NCBI GenBank assembly: GCA_001949185.1
Contig: BDGG01000008.1
Coordinates: 803,648 to 867,647, forward strand
Length of the DNA stretch: 64,000 nucleotides
Reading direction: 5' to 3'
Source of the DNA: Ramazzottius varieornatus
Taxonomy: Eukaryota; Tardigrada; Eutardigrada; Parachela; Ramazzottiidae
Shown: piece by piece, positions 22,937 to 33,907 of the stretch
How the letters are laid out: the number at the start of each line of letters is the position of its first letter
How positions within the stretch are numbered: the first letter of the stretch is position 1
Position numbers and translations under genes: made by a program
Notes under the pieces: generated by a model
Seen by the model: the letters and a program-made list of their open reading frames with translations, nothing else
Database searches by the model: none
What the model was told of the DNA's origin: nothing

Positions 22937-25900
22937 TCACTTTTCTGTGATTTTTCCAGTTATTCGAGTTTGCGTCTGGTCATCATTTTGCTGTTTTACA
23001 ATGCATAATAAAGCTTTGTTTTCTGTTTTGTTTCTGATGAGCTGGATTTGCGCTTTCTTTTGTGATTCAGACGCCGCCTTCCATTCGACCATGCAGAACC
23101 CGAAAACCCCGGCGATACAGCCAATAATGTTGATGAGGATCTGATAGGGAAGTGTCAAGTAGGGTGTGTAGAAGAACGCCGCGGAAGTCACGAGGCACTA
23201 AACGAAAAGCGAGTCTCAGGCATGCATGAACGTATGTAAACACGCTCGATCGTGAAGCAGTGAGCAGAACGAGAGCCAAACGACGATTCATACCTGGACG
23301 AAGGGGAAATATGCAACGGCGATAGAGTCTTTGAGGAAAAGGGTCCCAAGAAGGGCACATAGCTGAAAGCCATCCTTCAGTTTTGAAATTGTAAACTTCC
23401 GAAAATAGTAAGTGCGTGAGGACGTTTCACCTGGTTTATCCAAGCGGTATCTCCTGTTGGAGAAAAAACGGTTATACCGATGGCACATATTTCGGGTCTT
23501 ACAGTATACTTGTTTTACCGAAAGCGAGTAATGCGGCGCACAGCATGGCGATATACGGACTACAAAGAAGAGAGGTTTTCAAATATATCCCAGTAGTGGC
23601 TATAGTAGTACAACAATTAACACTTACAGCACGAAGGTTTTCATGTTCGCAAAATACCACCCTTCTCTTTGTGAGTATAAGACTTTGGTTGGCTAAAGTG
23701 ATGCAAAGGAGGCAGGGCCAGCCAATAGATAATTTAAGAAATTTAGAAATTTTGAAGATTGGCAGGCCGTGGAGTTCAACCTGGGGAAAGTAGTCCTTGC
23801 CATTTTGATTTTCTCTAAAGCATTCCGATGACAAGAAAATTTGTCCCAGGCTTGGTTTCGGTAAAGGGAATTGTCCTCACTGTTTCAGACTTTTTCAGAA
23901 CGAGTGTTGCGTATGTGCCTCCAGTAAGAGGACGAAGACTGAAATACCACCGAAACCACCCGAAATTGTAAAACTTTTTGCTAGCGTTCTGCGTTTTCGC
24001 TGACCACTGGTCATTAATCTCAACTTAATGACAAGATCGAGTTGCAGGCAAACAGAAAATCCCCAACCCGAAAGACCAAAAGCTAAAATCGGGAGGCGAG
24101 TGAAACTGACACATTGTACTCACAATGAGTACGGTCGTGCTACAAGTGTTAAGAACTATCAGCTGAGTGGGAGCGGATGTTAAGCCTTTTTTATCTTACT
24201 TGGGCTTGATGAATGTTGGGTCTTTCGTCACCATGAACGGCGCACTTGCCGGTATGCTCAAGTACCTAACAAACACACCCATGCAAGATTTACTGGGGAC
24301 AGTGCTCCGGGCTGAAGTCTCATCAAGTACTCGTACACTAAGTAATATGCAAGGAAGTGAGATAACATTCCCCCTAAGACCAATGCCGGGTCACGTTCAT
24401 GCTTCTGCGCGCATTTGCCCAGCGAAGCAAACAGCATTCCTCCCACTAGCTGGCCCACCCCAACAAAAACTCCATTCAATCCCACGACGGCCTGTACAAA
24501 TGAGAAATAAGTCCAGGTAAGGACGAGAACCCACAGCTAGTTACTTCGCGAAGGTCTCCAAATTCTTCCGTGTAGCCAATAAACGTTCCAAGAACGCCCA
24601 TGAAGAAACACAGATCAAAACCTACCGAAAAAACAACAACATCGAACTTTCATTATCAATTATTCTGTAGAGTTTTTCCTTTGGACGGGAAGGCGGTAGT
24701 TGTGTACATTACCGGCGTAGATGAACACAGGCAGCAGCATAAGCATGTTCGACGAAGAAGCGAGTTTGGCCATGGATACTGCAAAAGGTCATTAAACTGA
24801 TAGTGATGCTACGGGAAATATGCGAGCTTGCTGCATCTCACCCATAATTTCGTATGGGACCTAGGTGTTTAAGAACGTTGTCTGTCGGTGTTTCTGACGC
24901 GGAAGTCTTCGACAGGGTTCACTTGCGGTGGCCTTCCAGAAAACGCCGACTTCCGCTTGGTGTCCACGGATGGCGAAGAAAGCTGAGGACGATCACACCA
25001 AGCGCAGCCGACAGGATCAAGATGGCGAAGATCATGATACGGGTGTTTGTGGGAATGGTGGTCAAGCCGCGTAACATGAAGAAATAGAATAAGTTCCCGA
25101 AGATCAATCTTTAGATAGAACGTGGAAATGGCATGATGTGGAACAGCGAAGGTCTGTCCTTACGAAGACTGAAATAGGCACCAAAATATGCCCATGTTCC
25201 TAGAAATAATAAGGTAGTACATCAGTCCGCGGCCGGGAACCCAGTCAAATAGCCAACCTTCCAATCGTCTCATGGGTGGAATTAGTAGAGAATATCGGTC
25301 CATAGACGGTCCATATCAGTCCCTGTCCGATGCCTTGAAAGGCTGCCCCCAGGAAAAGAGTGGCAACCATGGGCCTCACAAAAGACAGAACATACAGTAG
25401 CAGGGAAACTATAAGTAAAAAAATTCTCATGGAACGGGAAGATGTGCAGTGGCAAATGGGATGGGAAGCAGGAGTCACGTACAAGCTCCGGTAACCTAAA
25501 GCAGACACCCGCTGAGTAAGAACGGGAACACAAAGTATTTTCGGTACCACAAAGAAGGTAAGAGCAATCCATAAAACACAAACGAGCAGTATACCATTGC
25601 GATTTTTGGTCCGAGAAGCACGACCTGCACATTCGAAGACGTTTGGAGTTCCATGAGAAGCTATAGAGTCTAGTTACCGACATACCAGAGATGGTGCAAT
25701 CAAGAAGCTCACTGCGGTGCAACCTAAAACCAGACAACGACCTTTATGGATGCTTCAATATGGGAGAAGGACAGCTAAAGATGAATCCGACGATACTAGC
25801 CTGCCATAAACGGCACAGAGAACTGTATATCCGATTGTGCTTGTTCCTTCAAAGTATTCATCCTGTTGAAGACGGTTTTGTTTAATACTATGTAACCGCC

Positions 25901-26174
25901 GTAGAGTAGGGGCGGAACGGGCAAGCTTACCTGGACGCTGTTCCAAATCACAGTCTGAAAACGAAGAAAGCTTACTTTTGACAACCGGTGTGCGGACGTT
26001 CAACTTACAACTGCGTGCGAGCGAGCTTACCTGAGACATGGCGCAAGTGCTGTAGGAGCCCATGCTGAACATGAAGCCAATCCCGAGCAGAAGGATATTG
26101 GTTAGTTCTCTGCTAATCCAGGCTTTCTTTTCCTTCAGCTCAGCCGGCATTGTTATCTCCTTGTCACTGTTCAT
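22937..26174 (-). pseudogene. MFSD11/UNC-93-like copy B, probably disrupted
   Basis: A tandem paralogue of copy A with the same exon plan (ATG at 26174, stop at 22937) and most exons intact: SRELTNILLLGIGFMFSMG, LLGPKIAM, GLIWTVYGPIFSTN, AVVGLNGVFVGVGQLVGG, FFYTPYLTLPYQ and EWKAASESQ. Three faults stand out. In the ninth exon a CGA arginine codon of copy A (20884-20882) is TGA at 24921-24919. The donor of that exon is shifted by one base, which breaks phase with the next exon. The third exon ends at a GC instead of a GT donor (near 25811). The nonsense codon falls in the variable linker between the two transporter halves, so a truncated six-helix product is conceivable. The downstream exons still look selected for coding, so loss is recent or the stop is bypassed by splicing I did not find. 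Confidence 0.6.
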
Positions 26175-26758
26175 CTTCGCTGGCACGCCTCTCACAAGGC
26201 AACTCTCAGCTCCCGACAATTTCGCAGGAAATTATCCTTTTTCCGGTCTCTAATACGGTTTCTTCGATAGTTATACTCCAAGAAACTAACAGGAAACCAC
26301 AACCTTGCTTGTTGGAAATCATCGGAAAGGCAACTATGTATCCCTTTGGACCTTCACACGACACTTGCTTAATTGGCCCTCATCTTGGGTTTTACGAGCG
26401 GATAAGATGTACTCGGCTTGGTACCCTTTGAGTTTGTAAGAGATAAGAGATACCCCAAGGTTCTGCCAAGAGTTTCAAGTGCAGGAAGTCTGGAACCCAT
26501 TACTGCGTATTCGACAAGTCCGCGATGACGTCACGGAAGCAGTTCCAGATTTTTCGCATTACCGTTCTCAGTTTCATCTACAAAAACACACCTCAAGAAA
26601 AGATGTATACGATACACGAAAAAAAAGATGGATGAGACTAACCTGTCCGGAGGTTCCTGCTGGCTTTGTCTTTCAATACGCCGTAGCGTCGTATTCTGGG
26701 TTTTTCGCCGAGCTGACTCCCTGGGTATGTGGAGTAAATTGCGTTACGAAATGGGGAG
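26175..26758. other. Upstream region of MFSD11 copy B
   Basis: Contains the duplicated upstream block at about 26390-26430. Short ORFs such as 26479-26817 are unsupported. Confidence 0.5.
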
Positions 26759-28196
26759 TTATTTCATGGAAGTTTTTTTCTCGGCATTTTGTTCGTGTAT
26801 CATCACCCAGATGTTGAAAGCCTCGCTGTGGATAAAATGACTGATCCTCATGGTAGCTAGCCTGAAAAGCTCGACTTCATTATGCCCTACATCCTTATAG
26901 AAAGCCGGCGGGGCCGGAAACGGCAACTGTTTGACCAAAAATCTAGCGCCCTCTATTACGCAAAGCTGGTCGTCTTCCCCATGGACCACCAAAACTGGAC
27001 ATCGTATCTTCTTAGCCAATGTGACATTGTCCAGCACATCGAACGGAAACGTCTCTCTCTGACCGAACGGCAGCTCACCCCGACACAGCAGCCGAATTCC
27101 CGAAGGGACGGACGCCATCATGATGAGGCCTTTACACGAGTACTTGGCGGCCAAGTGCGCAGCAGCCACGGAACCCAGGCTAGCACCGTAGAAGATGATG
27201 TCGTCTTGGTTGAACCCGTAGTAGAAACGAAGAGCCAAGTAGGCAGCTTCACAGTCGCTGTACAGATTCTTGATGCTGGCTTCCCCTTCGGAGAGTCCGT
27301 AGCCCGAATAGTCATAGGCAAATATGTGGCAGTACAGAATACGGGACATGAGCCGTAGATGTCGGATGATGGTGCCGATATCGTCGGCGTTGGAATGACT
27401 GAAGAGTATCACCGGAGCGGAGGACTGGGGCAATGGCACATACGTACAGGCGATCCGCGTACCTTGCAGAAAATCACCCTTTTTGATTGGGAAGTTAAGT
27501 AAGGAAATTTGAACCAGATAGTCTCTTTAAGTGGCGCACACTTCGGCCCATAACAATAAAGATGTGCGCCACTTGACTTAACGATTTGATTCAGCTCACT
27601 TGCCCTTGTCTTAGGGGACAACATGAACTTTGTTGACAAATTCAAATAAACTATACACTTAACACTCATCAGCTACAAAATGGAAAACGTTAGGTACAAG
27701 TCTGTTGCGTACCTTTCGACGTGGAGACCCAGAAGACCCTGACATTAGAAGAGAGGTCGAGCGTACCGACTACTGTGCTGTCCCACGGGTTCCCCGCGTA
27801 TTCTGGCGGTGTTAGTGGCCAATAGTTGGCTTTCTTTGGAGCGCTGAAGGCGAACTTGTTGGCCAGACCTACGGTACTGCATGGTGGACAGCAAAGCACC
27901 CACACGGTATCCAGACAAATATCGCCATAGAGGTGACAGCGTTCGCGGTGCGTCAGTGGGACATCCTTCTCTGTCTGGAAGCGTTCCATCCATTTCCGCG
28001 ATCTCCACGTTTCCTTGCGCATTTCCACAATAACCGGCTTAGTAGGCTTTTGTTTCGGAAGGCGTATAACGTAGACAAAACGGTTGGGATTTATCCCTTT
28101 GGGTAAGAGCGACCACGACGTCGACGCAGATACGGGAGATAGTAGTTCCGATTTGGGCGGACCGTCAGCTTTCTCGGAAGTCTTGAGCAAGTCCAT
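26759..28196 (-). CDS. ABHD17: ABHD17-type alpha/beta hydrolase (protein depalmitoylase), 395 aa
   Basis: Two exons (28196-27713 and 27462-26759) join G|GT in phase to 395 residues. A Cys cluster (LCCPPCSTVGLANKFAF) matches the palmitoylated N-terminal membrane anchor of ABHD17. The hydrolase core then follows: ILFSHSNADDIG (oxyanion region), YDYSGYGLSEG, the nucleophile elbow GASLGS, VVHGEDDQ with the acid, and VGHNEVEL with the catalytic His. ABHD17 enzymes remove palmitate from PSD-95, N-Ras and similar proteins at the plasma membrane. Oddity: the Cys cluster lies about 100 residues in, whereas human ABHD17A (310 aa) has it at the very N-terminus. Either there is a real extension or the true start is in another exon. 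The acceptor TCTGCAAG is also unusual. The intron carries foldback copy 6. Confidence 0.9.
27508..27597. repeat. Foldback intron repeat, copy 6
   Basis: Arms TTTAAGTGGCGCACACTTC and GATGTGCGCCACTTGACTTA, in the 250-bp ABHD17 intron. Confidence 0.85.
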
Positions 28197-28892
28197 AGGA
28201 TATCACGAAACTATCGATTTCCTGCAGCAAGCATATCAAGAACTCAGTCACAGCGTTCCCAAAACAAATGCTATACTCACAGTATCGCGACAATATATGC
28301 TTGATGCTGGACATGCAGCCAGAAGATCCAGAATGATTTCAAAGAGGATGAGAAACAGCTGACGAGGTAGGGGTATAAGAGCCGCTTCCAACGCGATCCA
28401 AGTGAGCGGATGAAAAGTCCGACGAGCTAAGGTCCACGCCAGATGTTTTCAAGGATGCAGTAGGAACCAAAATCCGCAGGAAAATTTTCCCACAGTAGAG
28501 AATATTCCCGATGGGAATTTTGCAAAATTAGAAAGGGAGTTGTCCCGGATACAGCCCTCGACGTTCAATTATCCATGACGCGTGCAGTCATGCATACAAT
28601 TCTACAGTGTAACTCATAGCGTAAATTGTATGCAGGTGCACGACGCAGTTCGACGCAGCAAAACAACGCGATTGACTCACCAGAAAACGGCAAAAACAAA
28701 TCAACAATCAATAAGCTGACAACAGCATCCCGCTTATTCCCCAATCCCCATTTGGCGAATTTGATGTTTTGGACATCTCCTTGAAGCTGATTGCTGACGT
28801 CGCGGCAGCTAGCAGTCTCGCCAGATCTTTCTCTTCAGATTAAAGCTGGGATAGTACTACTGGTCAAGATTCAGACGCTGGGAAGTCATACC
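28197..28892. other. Shared 5' region of ABHD17 and PRIM2
   Basis: A divergent promoter region with no gene. It contains the short hairpin at 28578-28646. Confidence 0.5.
28578..28646. repeat. Short hairpin of the CCTGCATAC family
   Basis: Left arm GCGTGCAGTCATGCATACAA pairs with right arm TTGTATGCAGGTGCACGACG. It lies between ABHD17 and PRIM2. Confidence 0.55.
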
Positions 28893-31014
28893 ATGGAAGT
28901 CTTCGGATCTGCCCAAAAGATGGTGAAGCGGGAGGCTCTCACAACGAATAAACATGCGCCCACTTTCACGACCAATTTCTTTCTGGAGCCACCATATTAC
29001 GAAAGTATCAATCTCCAGGAGTTTGAAGCTTATGCCATAGAGCGATTGAAGGTTCTCCGAGCTTTCGAGAACGTGGCATTCAAGTCGCCCCGTGGATCAC
29101 CAGAGTATGCTGAAGCCATCATCAAAGATATCAACAAGGACTTACGCTATCGATATATCCGGCCACTCACCATCACCTCTGAGGATGTCCTTCTGGAGAA
29201 TAAGAGACGAGATGTTCTTTCGCACTTCATCCTCAGGATGGTCTTCTGCAGAAACGAGGTAAGGTGGAATGTATGTTGTTTTGAGCTAATCGAAGCTGCA
29301 CATTTGATTCGGGAAGGAAGCGTGAGTCTGTCACCCCCGCTTCTTCGTATGTGACCATGACGAACTTGGGGATGGCCCACTTATTTATGTTGCTCGGACA
29401 GTTCGGACAGTACTGGTTGTCTATGAGAAACCTTTCGTTTGCTTTGTAGGAACAAAAACGATGGTTTATACAGCAAGAAGTTGACCTATTCCGCTTCCGA
29501 CTTTCGCAAGAAGATGCCTCGACAATCTCGCTGTTTCTGAAAGAGTCTAACCTGGACTATACTCCGCTTCCCGACGAAGAATATCGCAACATCCGGCCGA
29601 TCCTCGAAAAGTCCACCTACCACTACAACAACTCCCAAGCCATCGCCGACACAGAATTCTATAAGATTGACTTCCTTGAAGCCTTGGACAGTGTTCGTCA
29701 ACGAAAGGTGTATCTCAGTCAAGGCTGGGCTTATGTTCCACGACGGTTGCTCCTCGATGTCGTGTGTGGGCGGTACAGGGACCATCTGGCCATGGAACTA
29801 TCCAAGCTCTCGCGAGTCATCGCTGATAGTCAAGAAGAAAACCGTCTGATTCCCGTCTTGAATTCTCTGGCTAGTGGTTATACTGGTAGTAGTTACAGCG
29901 CAGGAGAATTTGAGTTCGGTATCACTGTCGACAATCTAGACCAGTTATCCAACGAATCGTTTCCGCTTTGCGCAAAGAACATGCATGAGCATTTGAGGAA
30001 AGATCACCATCTGAAACATCATGCTCGACTTCAATACGGTACTAAATGGGAACCAGACATTCAACAAACTCGACAAGATCGTTTTCAAAGGGGCGCACGT
30101 TCTAGAAGATTACATCGACAACGTGCGCAACTTGGAAAAGCGGTCTTGTCGAGTTGTTTAACGAGCTCTTAACTTGAAAATTCAGACAAGTACGTTAATG
30201 CATCTTGTATCCTTGTGTTTGATTGGTGTTTTGTGTCTTGTAGGTTTGTACCTGAAAGGTATCGGTCTTTCCATGGACGACGAAATGAAGCTCTACCGAA
30301 CGGAATTCATGAAGGGTGGAATGACGGATAAGGCTTTCAAGCAGCACGAATACGGAGTTCGCCACATGTACGGCAAGGAAGGTCGAAGAGTTAACTACAC
30401 GCCCTACAGCTGCATCAAGATCATCACGGGAAATCCTCCTGGACCAGATGACCATCACGGATGTCCCTTTCGGCACTTTAACCCGAGTCTCTTGCAACAA
30501 CGACTGAAGTCTTATGGTGTTCCACCGAAAGGCGTTGAAGAAGTGATAAGTCTCGTTTCCCGTGGTCACTATCAGGTACAAAGGAATTTCATGCTAATTT
30601 CGGGAACTGGTTTTCATGAGTTTGATTCTTCGTTGTTGGCAGATCGCCTGCACGAAATATTTTGAGATAACGCACAAAGAGAAACTGGAGAACGCCTTGG
30701 TGGAGTCCATTCAACATCCAAACCAGTACTTTGAAGAAAGTCGCCGCCTACTCCATCCGGAAACGGTCAAAGAAACTCAGTCTACCTTTTTGCGAAAACC
30801 GGCTGAGCCTGTCAACGTGATGCAGAATAGTAGTACCGCTCAAAGAGCTTACTCCGGACCTGCGGGACCAGTGAGTTCTTTCGATGAAACTGCCGATGAC
30901 TTTTTGGGTGACATCGATCTGGACGCTGCGCTGCTGGATGCGGAAACAAGTCAAGCGACAACCTCCAACTCTATGAACACCGATCCATCGAACGGTCAGC
31001 AACGAGCAGCCTAA
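28893..31014 (+). CDS. PRIM2: DNA primase large subunit
   Basis: Four exons (28893-29258, 29450-30038, 30244-30575, 30643-31014) join in phase to about 552 residues; human PRIM2 is 509. Landmarks are HFILRMVFC, RWFIQQEVDLFRFRL, RKVYLSQGWAYVP, SFPLCAKNMHEHLR, LYLKGIGLS and NYTPYSCIKIITGNPPGP. All four Fe-S cluster cysteines are visible: in FPLCAKN, PYSCIKI, HHGCPFRHF and QIACTKYF. The subunit partners the catalytic primase and DNA polymerase alpha to start RNA-DNA primers in the nucleus; its Fe-S C-terminal domain governs initiation. The C-terminal tail (about 90 residues, acidic at DDFLGDIDLDAALLD) is longer than in human. Intron 2 (205 bp) carries foldback copy 7. Confidence 0.96.
30061..30164. 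repeat. Foldback intron repeat, copy 7 (well preserved)
   Basis: The left arm CAACAAACTCGACAAGATCG mirrors the right arm CGGTCTTGTCGAGTTGTTT; the inner stem is GGGGCGCACG with CGTGCGCAAC. It fills half of PRIM2 intron 2. Confidence 0.88.
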
Positions 31015-31372
31015 GTTCTCTTGATCTTTGCATTTTCAAGCGTTCAGTTTTCACATTTTACAATGCTTTCAGTAGAGACGGATCCGAAAGAGGGTGTGCC
31101 AATTTGCCAAATATAAGACAAAAACTTTTTGAGCGGGTTGATTTCGACGACCTCGGAGAAGGTCCGGGTGGAATAAGTGCAAATCGATGCACGTTAACCT
31201 GCGCTACTGACTCCGATTCTTCGAAATATTATCGATTCGGGTTGTTTATATTTCAACCGGGCAGTTTTGCAGTCTTAATTACCCGTGGAGTGTCTTAGAA
31301 TAAATCATGCAGTCAATACGACTAGCAAATGAGGTATCGAAATTTCTGATCGCATTTTTATCATGGGCGCAA

Positions 31373-31929
31373 ATGAATCTTATTTTGACCGCACCCGATA
31401 GGATTTCGTGGTACCCGGTTTCTCGCTCTGCCATCAGTGATTCTTACGATGTCGATATGAGCACGAGTAAGAGGTAAGGAAACAAGTGACCTTATGTCGA
31501 TGATCAGGATCTGATGTGCTACACAGCTCAGTGAGTCAAAAGAAATGGGCGCGACGGTAAATGCCAGTTTTACATCCTCGATATTTTCGGGTGCCTTATT
31601 TTTGAACTCGCAGGAAGAAGACCAATAACTTTTGCTGCCTCTTGCATCTCCAAAAATGTCTACTCTATCTTTATGATCGTTGTGTTTGTGATAGTTATGT
31701 TTTACTCGTTAGCCACAGCGGACAGACGTATCCTGCGGAATGGGAGCACAGATACGGGCCACTTGGGTGCATCCCGCGTGTAACCTGTCAAGAAGAAACC
31801 AGCGTTCCTCCGCAGGTGCCAATCTGCATTCCCTTCCCAGTCCTGGTTACGCAAATCAACAATTACGGAGGAACCAACAGCACCAACACCTTTAACAACA
31901 ACAACGAGCGCCCGAAAGCCATGGAATAG
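31373..31929 (+). CDS. Small uncharacterised protein, two exons, about 138 aa
   Basis: Exon 31373-31473 ends AG|GTAAGG and exon 31614-31929 follows a CTCGCAG acceptor; phases agree and give 138 residues ending in an Asn/Thr-rich tail (NNYGGTNSTNTFNNNNERPK). The tail half (PAEWEHRYGPLGC, PVLVTQINNYGG) looks coding. In the first half of exon 2, however, another frame encodes a much better membrane helix (SIFMIVVFVIVMFYSLATA). Either the exon has an extra junction I could not place, or one frame is accidental. Function unknown. Confidence 0.4.
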
Positions 31930-31991
31930 TAGCCTGCTATCGACATGCACTACACTTCCTCCTCGCCTCAGAGATTCTTTCCTAACTCTGT

Positions 31992-32112
31992 TTTAAGCCG
32001 TTTCTTGCGAGATGGGACCCTCATGCTTTATCTCTCGAAACTCTATTCCCCAAGAGATGGACTTTGACTCTGCTTCCACTCCAGCATGCTATCGTTCGCG
32101 CGATGAGATATT
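31992..32112 (+). pseudogene. Inverted partial copy of POLR2G
   Basis: This plus-strand stretch matches the minus-strand POLR2G coding sequence at about 32650-32515. The block GACTCTGCTTCCACTCCAGC is identical and the surrounding bases translate in part to [16 protein letters not shown] one-base gap and many substitutions lie upstream (CGAGATGGGACCC against CGAAATGGGGCC). No intact reading frame is retained. It lies less than 500 bp downstream of the intact gene, in inverted orientation. Confidence 0.8.
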
Positions 32113-32392
32113 CTAAGCCACAACTAACACTGAGTTCACGATGTTTTGTCTTCGTTAAGCGTTTTAATTACGATTGTTGACAACTTTGCCACTTGACAGT
32201 ACAGGTCCGAAATTTTGTGAGAGATAACATCCTCAAGCTTCACCATTTCATAACGAAAAGTCTGTGTAAACTCAATCGAAAAAGCGCTGTATCGCTGAAC
32301 AGACGTTCGAATGAAAAATACGCTGCTTCGCTACTGGTATGAACTATTCAAAAAAAAGTGAATCCAAGTGATTCTGGCGTCCCTTCCCGCTT

Positions 32393-32911
32393 TCAACTGA
32401 CCAGTCCGAGGTAGTCGTCCATCAAGGTCCCAATAGCGAAGATATCCTTAGCGTCCACTCTTGTCCCGACGATCTTGACGCGGATCTCATCGTCTTGCTG
32501 GATGGTGATATCCTCGTCGCGCGAACGATAACACGCTGGAGTGGAAGCAGAGTCAAACTCCATGTCTTGGGGGATGGAATGTCGAGAGATGAAGCAGGAC
32601 AAAGGCCCCATTTCGCAGAAGATGCCCACTTTGTTGACTTGTGTGACCACAGCATCACAGACTTCTCCCTTGAATGGACGGAACACCACCGCTGTGTACT
32701 TGACCGGATAGACGACGAAGCCTTGTCCGGGCTGAATGAATCCCGCGCCGATCTCGTCCACTGATGTTACAGCAATGACGAAGCCATACTTGCCGGAGCA
32801 TGTTCCTTCCACCTCAGAGTACAGCTTCTGTCGCACACTGTCCAGGAGAGCCGGCCCAAAATAGCGCGGATGAAGGATAACTTCGTGCTCCAGCGTGATG
32901 TGGTAGAACAT
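32393..32911 (-). CDS. POLR2G: RNA polymerase II subunit RPB7, 172 aa
   Basis: A single-exon CDS of 172 codons, exactly the human length. The N-terminal RNP-like domain opens [20 protein letters not shown]; the tip loop and C-terminal OB/S1 domain are seen at [36 protein letters not shown] and [20 protein letters not shown], ending YLGLVS. RPB7 pairs with RPB4 as the stalk of RNA polymerase II, binds emerging RNA and works in initiation and in mRNA decay coupling. The frame is open upstream of the ATG, but a CTTAG acceptor near 32982 suggests that this is 5' UTR joined by splicing. A broken inverted duplicate lies just downstream. Confidence 0.97.
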   Translation of the reverse strand: MFYHITLEHEVILHPRYFGPALLDSVRQKLYSEVEGTCSGKYGFVIAVTSVDEIGAGFIQPGQGFVVYPVKYTAVVFRPFKGEVCDAVVTQVNKVGIFCEMGPLSCFISRHSIPQDMEFDSASTPACYRSRDEDITIQQDDEIRVKIVGTRVDAKDIFAIGTLMDDYLGLVS

Positions 32912-33076
32912 CGTGCTACTTTGGTCCAGGTGCCCTACGTACGTCAGCTTCTCTCTACACTTGGCCGACGATCCTCCGACACCTAAGGACCAGAAGGAAG
33001 ACAAAATCAACAGTCCACAGTGTCTGGAGTCAGAAGAACAGGATTAACGGATTTTAAGAAGAGGACTGAATGAAGT

Positions 33077-33288
33077 GAGCAGTGGGCAGAGTAGATCAGT
33101 AAGGCGGGGCTAGTTTGAGAAGTATGGAGAGGGAACGAAATGAAATTGCCTTTAATCGTCCAATCAAGATTGTCGAACTTGGAAATTCTGTACCTTCATT
33201 GGTCGTCTACGGATATTCTTTAATTTCATGCCCCGCTCCATATGATGTCATCTGGCCGCGCCTTACTGATCTACTCTGCCCACTGCTC
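33077..33288. mobile_element. 212-bp MITE with perfect 30-bp terminal inverted repeats
   Basis: The left terminus GAGCAGTGGGCAGAGTAGAT (33077 onward, continuing to 33106) is the exact reverse complement of 33259-33288, which ends CTCTGCCCACTGCTC. AAGT flanks both sides (33073-33076 and 33289-33292), fitting a 4-bp target-site duplication. There is no ORF inside. Non-autonomous DNA transposon; superfamily not determined. Confidence 0.85.
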
Positions 33289-33907
33289 AAGTGATTCTGA
33301 AATCCGAAAATCTGATTTAGACTTGCTGGACATTCTCAGTTTTTGGCGAATTTGGCGAATGAAGGAACAGGTGTCGAGCGCAGGTATGCAGTGAGCATCA
33401 GAACAAGACGACACGCACCTAGAAACAGCGGTTCCGTCACCGTTTGACTTGATTGAAATCGCTCGAACGCTGAATAACAACAAGACTGCTTGGTTGACGA
33501 GAACTTGCACTGCGTGCATTCAGCCGGTAAAGAGGCTGAACCAAGCAGTTGAATGGAACCAATCGCAGATTTATACAGGAAATGGAGAATTTTCAACAAC
33601 TCTAATCTGATTAATGGCCAAAAATCCCACCCGAAGTTGGGCATGCCCTCAGTCTGTTCTGAGAAACCGGTTGTCCGGCCCGTCTCACCCGAGGTGACTT
33701 TGACTTTGTGACCTCCAGCAGCGGGTTGATCTAGAGCTCTCAGTCTCTGAGTCTAGACAGAGTGCCCACCCTGGTCAAGACAAGGTCTCCAGCAGCTGAT
33801 TTTCTGTTCCCATCTTTTTCATCAGTATCTTCGTCCCTTCCCGCCGGCGCCGGAGAGGACTGCACCCTGAATTCCTGATCCAAGGTGGATCACCGCCCAC
33901 CATCGCA
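33289..33907. other. 5' region of HSD17B12, no separate gene
   Basis: Intergenic or 5' UTR sequence between the MITE and the HSD17B12 start. Short minus-strand ORFs are unsupported. Confidence 0.5.

Noticed and set aside
24167-24520. Plus-strand ORF of 117 codons overlapping MFSD11 copy B
   Set aside because: It is antisense to well-supported transporter exons (GLNGVFVGVGQ on the minus strand) and has no motif of its own.
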